From: Sphingomonas sp. SORGH_AS_0950
Lineage (GTDB): Bacteria; Pseudomonadota; Alphaproteobacteria; Sphingomonadales; Sphingomonadaceae
DNA: 64,000 nucleotides
Assembly: GCF_030818415.1 (NCBI RefSeq)
Contig: NZ_JAUTAE010000001.1
Location: 1,056,501-1,120,500, forward strand
Direction: 5' to 3'
The notes beneath the pieces were generated by a model. It saw only the letters and a list, made by a program, of their open reading frames with translations, ran no database searches and was not told the DNA's origin. This document shows, piece after piece, positions 58,694 to 64,000 of this stretch. How positions within the stretch are numbered: position 1 is the first letter of the stretch; each line of letters starts with the position of its first letter. A program made the translations under genes and the position numbers.

Positions 58694-59740
58694 TCAGCGC
58701 TTCCTGCCGCCGGCATAGATGGTGTCGAATACGCCGCCATCGGCGAAGAAGCGCTTCTGCGCCGCGCCCCAGCCGCCGAAGTCGCGGATCGTCACCATGT
58801 CCAGCTTGGGAAACACCGCCGCATATTTCGCCAGCACCGCCTGGTCGCGCGGGCGGTAGAAGTTGCGCGCGACGATCTCCTGCCCTTCGGGCGTGTAGAG
58901 GAATTTGAGATATTCGGTCGCGACCTTCTCGGTGCCATGCGCCTTGGCATTGACGTCGACCACCGCGACCGGCGGCTCGGCCAGGATCGAGATGGAGGGG
59001 ACGACGATGTCGAACTTGCCCGCGCCCAGTTCCTTTTCGGACAGAAGCGCCTCATTCTCCCACGCGATCAGCACATCGCCCAGGCCGCGTTCGACAAAGG
59101 TCGTGGTCGCGCCGCGCGCGCCCGAATCCAGCACCGGCACATGGGCGTAGAGGTCCGCGACATAGCGCTGCGCCGCCGCCTCGGAACCGCCCGCCTTCTT
59201 GCCATAGGCCCAGGCGGCCAGGAAATTCCACCGCGCGCCGCCGCTGGTCTTGGGGCTGGGGGTGATGACCTGCACGCCCGGCTTCACCAGATCGGCCCAG
59301 TCGCGAATGCCCTTGGGATTGCCCTTGCGGACCAGGAACACGATGGTCGAGGTGTAGGGCGCGCTATTGTCCGGCAGGCGGGCCTGCCAATCGGCCGGAA
59401 GCAGCTTGGCCCGCTCGGCGATCGCATCGATGTCATAGGCCAGCGCCAGCGTCACCACGTCCGCCGACAGCCCGTCGATCACCGACCGCGACTGCTTGCC
59501 CGATCCGCCATGGCTCATCCGGAACGAGACGCTCTGGCCGGTCTTGGCCTGCCATTGTTTGGCGAAGGCGGCGTTGACGTCCTTGTACAGCTCGCGCGTC
59601 GGGTCATAGCTGACGTTCAGCAGCTCGACCGAGCCCTTCCCGCCGCCGCTGCCGCCCCCCGAACAGCCGGACAGGCCGCCAGCCAGACCGACCGTCCCGA
59701 TCATCAACGCGGCAAGGCTTGCCGAAAATGGTGCTCGCAT
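58694..59740 (-). CDS. Sulfate ABC transporter substrate-binding protein
   Basis: A protein of 348 residues. The N-terminus [20 protein letters not shown] and lipobox GLSGC suggest a lipoprotein held on the inner membrane. The mature part [23 protein letters not shown] and [23 protein letters not shown] is that of Sbp/CysP, which bind sulfate through main-chain and serine contacts. It is the first gene of the sbp-cysT-cysW-cysA operon. A 6-bp inverted repeat 31 bp upstream (59772-59794) could be a regulatory site. Confidence 0.95.
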   Translation of the reverse strand: MRAPFSASLAALMIGTVGLAGGLSGCSGGGSGGGKGSVELLNVSYDPTRELYKDVNAAFAKQWQAKTGQSVSFRMSHGGSGKQSRSVIDGLSADVVTLALAYDIDAIAERAKLLPADWQARLPDNSAPYTSTIVFLVRKGNPKGIRDWADLVKPGVQVITPSPKTSGGARWNFLAAWAYGKKAGGSEAAAQRYVADLYAHVPVLDSGARGATTTFVERGLGDVLIAWENEALLSEKELGAGKFDIVVPSISILAEPPVAVVDVNAKAHGTEKVATEYLKFLYTPEGQEIVARNFYRPRDQAVLAKYAAVFPKLDMVTIRDFGGWGAAQKRFFADGGVFDTIYAGGRKR

Positions 59741-59771
59741 CTGGACCCGTCCCTTTCGTTTCGGTGCGTAA

Positions 59772-59794
59772 CCTATCTCGATCCCCCCGATAGG
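59772..59794. promoter_or_regulatory. Inverted repeat upstream of the sulfate transporter operon
   Basis: CCTATC (59772-59777) and GATAGG (59789-59794) with an 11-bp spacer, within the upstream region of the binding-protein gene. It is a candidate operator or leader hairpin. The regulator is not known. Confidence 0.35.
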
Positions 59795-59945
59795 AAATGC
59801 CGGAAAGCTTGGGACGCACAAAGCCCTGCTTTTGCTCCCTCGATCCCGACAGAAGCCCGGTCCGGCCTCCTTCGCCCTTGCATCGGGCGCGGACAGGGCC
59901 GATCTCCCGCCCGCATCATCCCCTTATTCCCTGGAAAGGACGCGC

Positions 59946-61385
59946 ATGACCGCGACTGATTTCGACGTGAAGACCGGCCTGTATATCGCGGGCGAATGGC
60001 TGGGCGCGGACGGGCGCGAGACGCAGGCGGTGCTGAACCCCGCCACCGGCCAGCCGCTGGGCGACCTGCCGCTGGCGACGAAGGCGGACATGGACCGTGC
60101 GCTGGAAGCCGCCGCGCGCGGTTTCGAGACGTGGCGCAAGACCGCGCCGCAGGAGCGCGCCGCCGTCCTGCTGCGCACCGCCGCGCTGGTCCGCGAGCGT
60201 GCCGAGGATCTCGCCCGCCTCGCCACGCTGGAGGAAGGCAAGCCGATCGTCGAAGCACGCGGCGAGGTGGCCGCCACCGCCGCATTGCTGGAATTCCATG
60301 CGGGCGAGGCGGTGCGCATCTATGGCCGCGTCCTGCCCCGCCCCACCGGCACCCGCTCGTTCGTGCTGCACCAGCCGGTCGGACCGGTCGCGGCCTTCTG
60401 TGCATGGAACTTCCCGGTCATGAACCCGGTCCGCAAGATCTCGCCTGCCATCGCGGCGGGCTGCTCGGTCATCCTGAAGCCCAGCGAGGAGACCCCCGCC
60501 AGCGCGATCGCGATCATGCGCTGCTTCCAGGATGCGGGTCTGCCCGGCGACGTCGCGCAGCTGGTCTTCGGCGTGCCCGACGCGGTGTCGCGCCACCTGC
60601 TCGCCTCGCCCGTCACCCGCAAGCTCAGCTTCACCGGATCGGTGCCGGTCGGCAAGCATCTGCTGAAGCTGGCCGCCGACACGGTGATGAAGTCGACCAT
60701 GGAGCTGGGCGGGCATGGCCCGGTGCTGGTCTTCGACGATTGCGACCTCGACAAGACGCTCGACACGCTCGTCACGCACAAGTTCCGCAATGCGGGCCAG
60801 GTCTGCGTCGCGCCCACCCGCTTCCATGTGCAGGAGGGCATTTACGAGCGTTTCGCCAAGGGCTTTGCCGAGCGCGCCGCCGCGCTGAAGATCGGTGACG
60901 GCCTGTCGAACGACACCCAGATGGGCCCGATGGCCAATCCCCGCCGTCCCGAGGCGATCGGCGCGATGATCGAGGATGCGGTGCGCTCGGGCGCGCGGAT
61001 GCTGACCGGCGGCGAGGCGAAGGGCGGTGACGGCTTCTTCTTCGCGCCCACCGTGCTGGCCGACGTGTCGCTGGACGCCAAGGCGATGAACGAGGAGCCG
61101 TTCGGCCCGATCGCGCTGATCCGCCCCTTCGCCACCACCGAGGACGCCATTGCCGAGGCGAACCGCCTGCCCTTCGGCCTGGGCGCCTATTGCTTCACCG
61201 AGAATGGCCGCCGCCAGAACCAGCTGGGCGACGAGATCGAGGCGGGCATGGTCGCGATCAACACCGTGCGGCTCAGCTGGGGCGACGCGCCCTTCGGCGG
61301 GGTCAAGGAAAGCGGCTATGGCTCCGAGGACGGTCCCGAGGGCATCGCCAACCACATGATCACCAAGGCGGTTCATATCGCCTGA
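59946..61385 (+). CDS. NAD(P)-dependent succinate-semialdehyde dehydrogenase-like aldehyde dehydrogenase
   Basis: A protein of 479 residues. GPVAAFCAWNFPVMNPVRKISPAIAAGCSVILKPSEE is the cofactor region. The general base glutamate is in MELGGHGPVLVF, and the catalytic cysteine, about residue 287, is in NAGQVCVAPTRF. GVKESGYGSEDGPEGI near the end is typical of GabD-like enzymes. It oxidises an aldehyde such as succinate semialdehyde to the acid. The ATG at 59946 follows GGAAAGGA. No GABA genes are adjacent, so the substrate is inferred only. Confidence 0.9.
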   Translation: MTATDFDVKTGLYIAGEWLGADGRETQAVLNPATGQPLGDLPLATKADMDRALEAAARGFETWRKTAPQERAAVLLRTAALVRERAEDLARLATLEEGKPIVEARGEVAATAALLEFHAGEAVRIYGRVLPRPTGTRSFVLHQPVGPVAAFCAWNFPVMNPVRKISPAIAAGCSVILKPSEETPASAIAIMRCFQDAGLPGDVAQLVFGVPDAVSRHLLASPVTRKLSFTGSVPVGKHLLKLAADTVMKSTMELGGHGPVLVFDDCDLDKTLDTLVTHKFRNAGQVCVAPTRFHVQEGIYERFAKGFAERAAALKIGDGLSNDTQMGPMANPRRPEAIGAMIEDAVRSGARMLTGGEAKGGDGFFFAPTVLADVSLDAKAMNEEPFGPIALIRPFATTEDAIAEANRLPFGLGAYCFTENGRRQNQLGDEIEAGMVAINTVRLSWGDAPFGGVKESGYGSEDGPEGIANHMITKAVHIA

Positions 61386-61391
61386 CGCATC

Positions 61392-61421
61392 CGGCCCGGC
61401 GCGCTTCGGCGGGCCGGGCCG
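61392..61421 (+). terminator. Hairpin after the aldehyde dehydrogenase gene
   Basis: CGGCCCGGC (61392-61400) pairs with GCCGGGCCG (61413-61421), 6 bases after the stop. A short TT and C-rich tail follow, so it is a weak intrinsic terminator at best. Confidence 0.55.
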
Positions 61422-61546
61422 TTCCGCCGTCATTTCGCTGTCGCAAGAAAAATGTCAAAAACCCTCTTGGCAGGTCGAAAAAGCTCCGCTAACAGCGCGC
61501 CACCAGACGGGGACATCGCTTCCCCGCCATGCCGCAGACCGGCATC

Positions 61547-61622
<76 letters not shown>

Positions 61623-61712
61623 TTTTCAAGATTTCCAGCACACAACACAAAGATCAGGCGTGATTTGTCGTGAGCATCTCTTAAACATGCGCCACTCAGC
61701 TCACTCTCGGCA

Positions 61713-62750
61713 TTACAAGTTGGCTATAATGTTATCTGCCATCTGGTCGATTTGACCCTTAATTTTGTCAATCAAACCAATTTGCGCAGCTGACCATTGC
61801 GACCTATCACTTGAAAGCCCTTTGACCTGAGAAAAACCTTTCAGCTTTGATGCCGGCACGCTCATCCAAAGGCTATTCTGGATTAGGACATTCATGTCCT
61901 CCACTTTTCCTACGTTAAATCCCGGGCCAAAAGCATCAACGACCGGCGTGTAATTTTTTATACTTCCTGTTAAATCTTTCGCAAGCTGTTGATTTGCGTT
62001 TTGAATATTGGCGTAATGCGCCTGATCAGCACGTAACATTCTTTGCGACCTAGTGTCGAAGCCGTTAAATATCCAACCAGCGTACCTCGGCTTTCCATAG
62101 CCATCGTAATCCTTGGATGCATAATTATTTTGCTTATATCTATCTATGCCGTTCTCCCAATCAGTTATGAATTGAGGCATCATCTGCCCAATCAAACTAA
62201 TACAGTACTCACTAAACGTATCTGACGTACACGGTATTATTAGATAGTCCGAAGAATACAATGAAGAACGAACTAAACCTCCGAAGGAAGGAGGAAGATC
62301 TACCATAACATAGTCAAAATCCTCACCGATTTTAGAAAGATTTTGCTCTAGAACTCGTAGCGCAGTAAATTTTGCTATCCCATTGCCGGTTAGCAAATCC
62401 TGACCTACGCTTAGCGAGTCAGAATATACGTTTAACCAAAAATCGCCGGCAACCAGTTTAACATTGGGGTTAGTATGGGGCCCCGCATGAATAGATATTG
62501 GACCAGGCCCCGTGTTTTGCAAATATCCTTGCAAAAAAGATCTTATAGTCTGCCCAGACCCCCCGGCAGTACCAACCATACCTTTGAATTTTTCGGCACC
62601 AAGCATCGCTATGGAAAGATTACACTGAGGATCAAAGTCGATTAAAAGAACTCTTTTTCCTTTTTCTGCAAGAGCATCTGCCAGATTCCAGGTTAATGTG
62701 GTTTTTCCAACCCCACCCTTATTATTGAAGATACTGATAAACTTAGACAC
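61713..62750 (-). CDS. Orphan ParA-like ATPase, AT-rich, probably acquired
   Basis: A protein of 345 residues starting at a GTG with a good ribosome binding site (GGGAGAGG). The deviant Walker A is IFNNKGGVGKTTLTWNLADAL with the signature lysine, then VLLIDFDPQCNLS (Walker A') and FDYVMVDLPPSFGG (Walker B). The C-terminal half (about 200 residues) is not typical of chromosome-partition ParA. There is no ParB or parS site beside it. Codons such as AAA, ATA and TTA and a visibly low GC content contrast with all neighbours. It lies between tRNA-Lys and a peptidase gene. Roles could be plasmid or phage partition, or part of a defence or positioning system. Confidence 0.85.
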   Translation of the reverse strand: MSKFISIFNNKGGVGKTTLTWNLADALAEKGKRVLLIDFDPQCNLSIAMLGAEKFKGMVGTAGGSGQTIRSFLQGYLQNTGPGPISIHAGPHTNPNVKLVAGDFWLNVYSDSLSVGQDLLTGNGIAKFTALRVLEQNLSKIGEDFDYVMVDLPPSFGGLVRSSLYSSDYLIIPCTSDTFSEYCISLIGQMMPQFITDWENGIDRYKQNNYASKDYDGYGKPRYAGWIFNGFDTRSQRMLRADQAHYANIQNANQQLAKDLTGSIKNYTPVVDAFGPGFNVGKVEDMNVLIQNSLWMSVPASKLKGFSQVKGLSSDRSQWSAAQIGLIDKIKGQIDQMADNIIANL

Positions 62751-62853
62751 GCACCTCTCCCTTAAAAGCCAAGGCTGAAGGTAGAATCAGATGACGTCAA
62801 CATAAATAAAAATAGATGTTTGACAGTCTATGACTGATTCTTCAGAGCTGTGT

Positions 62854-64000
62854 TCACCGCGCCCCCTGCCCCGAAGGCGGCACCGGCGGGGTCGACGATC
62901 TGGCGTCACTCACCGCTTCGTCATACCAGCCGGCCAGATCGGCCTTCATGCTCCGCAGCGCATCGGGGTTCAGGTAGGTCATGTGCCCCGCCGGATAATA
63001 GGTGAAGCGCAGATTCGCCTGCTGCGCGGGCTCCAGCATCATATGGCCCAGGTCGTTCTCGGTGCCGAAGAACGGCGTCGCCATGTCGTAATAGCCGTTC
63101 ATCGACAGCACCTTCAGATACGGGTTCGCCCGCATCGCGGCGGCCAGGTCGATCGCGGTGTTCGGGTTGTTCTGCGACCCGTCGGGCGCCTTGTGCTTCC
63201 AGTTCCAGGTCCAGCCCGCCGCATCGCGCGCCGACAGGCGATAGGGCAGCTCGGTCTTGTAGCCGAGCGTGGATTGCAGATAATCTTGGAAGGACGCGAT
63301 ATAAGCGCCTGAAATCGCATCCGAAGATGCGTCCGTCTCCGGCCGTTCGCCCGCCGCATCGGTGTCGATGCCGAGGTAGCGCGAGTCGAACCGCCCCACC
63401 GTCCGTGCCGAACCGCGCAGCAATTCCTTCTGGAAGCGCGGCAGGTCGATGCGCAGGTTCGCGCGCTTGATGAAGTCGGGCGACAGGCCGATCAACCGGC
63501 TCATCTGCTCGGCGATCTGGTCGCGCTCCTGGGGGGAGATGCTCTGCCCCTTGGCCAGCGCCGACATGTACGGCCCCACCGCAAAGGCGCGCGCCTGCGC
63601 CACCACGGTCGCCACATCGGCGGGGCGGTCGGGCAGGCGGTTGTGATACCAGGCGGTCGCGGCGTAGCTGGGCAGGTAATTGAGGTAGACCTGATCCAGC
63701 CCCGGCTGGCGATAGCCGTAATTCATGATCGAGCTGAGCAGGATCACGCCGTTCAGCGCCATCCCCCGCTCCTGAAGCTCATAGGCCAGCGCCCCCGAGC
63801 GCAGCGTGCCATAGCTTTCGCCGAGCAGGAATTTGGGGCTCATCCAGCGGCCATATTTGGTGACGTAACGCTGGATCGCCTTGGCGAAGACGTCGACATC
63901 CTCGTCCACGCCGTAGAATTGCGCAGGCTTCATATCGCCCAGCGGCCGCGAATAGCCCGATCCGATCGCATCGAGGAAGACGAGGTCGGTCTTGTCGAGC
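62854..64000 (-). CDS. Peptidase S10 family serine carboxypeptidase (partial)
   Basis: The start lies beyond the window; the visible part is the C-terminal about 381 residues. The nucleophile serine is in FLLGESYGTLRSGALAYEL, the Asp in LSMNGYYDMATPFFG and the His in YYPAGHMTYLNP, in the order of S10 carboxypeptidases. DAIGSGYS at the window edge corresponds to the DQPVGTG-type region. These enzymes are usually secreted to the periplasm and remove C-terminal residues. GC content returns to normal here. Confidence 0.88.
   Translation of the reverse strand, partial: LDKTDLVFLDAIGSGYSRPLGDMKPAQFYGVDEDVDVFAKAIQRYVTKYGRWMSPKFLLGESYGTLRSGALAYELQERGMALNGVILLSSIMNYGYRQPGLDQVYLNYLPSYAATAWYHNRLPDRPADVATVVAQARAFAVGPYMSALAKGQSISPQERDQIAEQMSRLIGLSPDFIKRANLRIDLPRFQKELLRGSARTVGRFDSRYLGIDTDAAGERPETDASSDAISGAYIASFQDYLQSTLGYKTELPYRLSARDAAGWTWNWKHKAPDGSQNNPNTAIDLAAAMRANPYLKVLSMNGYYDMATPFFGTENDLGHMMLEPAQQANLRFTYYPAGHMTYLNPDALRSMKADLAGWYDEAVSDARSSTPPVPPSGQGAR

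Noticed and set aside
61623..62853. tRNA-Lys attachment site with a duplicated 3' end
   Set aside because: I found no repeat of the tRNA 3' end at the far side of the ParA gene, so integration by a tRNA-targeting integrase cannot be claimed.

Overview
The window is a GC-rich stretch of an alphaproteobacterial chromosome, most likely from a Sphingomonas-type organism (Sphingomonadaceae). The grounds are an Entner-Doudoroff operon (zwf-pgl-edd-glk-eda), a large TonB-dependent receptor, a GTTC-N7-GTTC LexA box at recA, small proteins resembling DUF6481 and DUF4169, a B3-type metallo-beta-lactamase with a glutamate in the first zinc-ligand position, and many dispersed intergenic repeats. Genus assignment is inference; no rRNA is present.

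Layout. 1-10 kb: end of a dicarboxylate symporter, GST, methyltransferase, recA with its SOS promoter, ispE, a TPR protein without a clear start codon, ETF-ubiquinone oxidoreductase, a degenerate uracil-DNA glycosylase-like protein and a frameshifted lytic transglycosylase. 10-20 kb: moaB, a VOC protein, a radical SAM protein, dnaE, an HdeD-like membrane protein, and the coupled genes lolC-lolD-GNAT-glutathione peroxidase. 20-28 kb: TonB receptor, an hsp20 gene with a heat-shock promoter and thermometer-like leader, a complete IS3-family element inside a tandem repeat, pyrG and secG. 28-36 kb: a MarR regulator and SH3-like protein, then argC running into the whole Entner-Doudoroff set. 36-38 kb: divergent ampR and metallo-beta-lactamase. 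38-43 kb: mltG and fatty acid synthesis genes (fabF, acpP, fabG, fabD) with a GxxExxY gene wedged between fabD and fabG. 43-45 kb: rpsF-rpsR-rplI. 45-53 kb: mutL, then the elongasome operon mreB-mreC-mreD-mrdA-rodA and tRNA-Lys. 53-64 kb: small proteins, a phospholipase D-like enzyme, the sulfate ABC transporter, an aldehyde dehydrogenase, a second identical tRNA-Lys, an AT-rich orphan ParA gene and the end of a serine carboxypeptidase.

Most of the region is core metabolism. Accessory signals are concentrated at four places: the IS in the 148-bp tandem repeat (24.1-25.9 kb), the ampR/beta-lactamase pair (36-38 kb), the repeat-flanked GxxExxY gene (41.6-42.1 kb) and the ParA gene beside tRNA-Lys (61.6-62.8 kb). 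A structured repeat of about 260 bp occurs twice in full and once as an internally deleted copy. I found no clear multi-gene novel system; the strongest leads are the ParA island, the GxxExxY cassette, the B3-E lactamase locus and the structured repeat.
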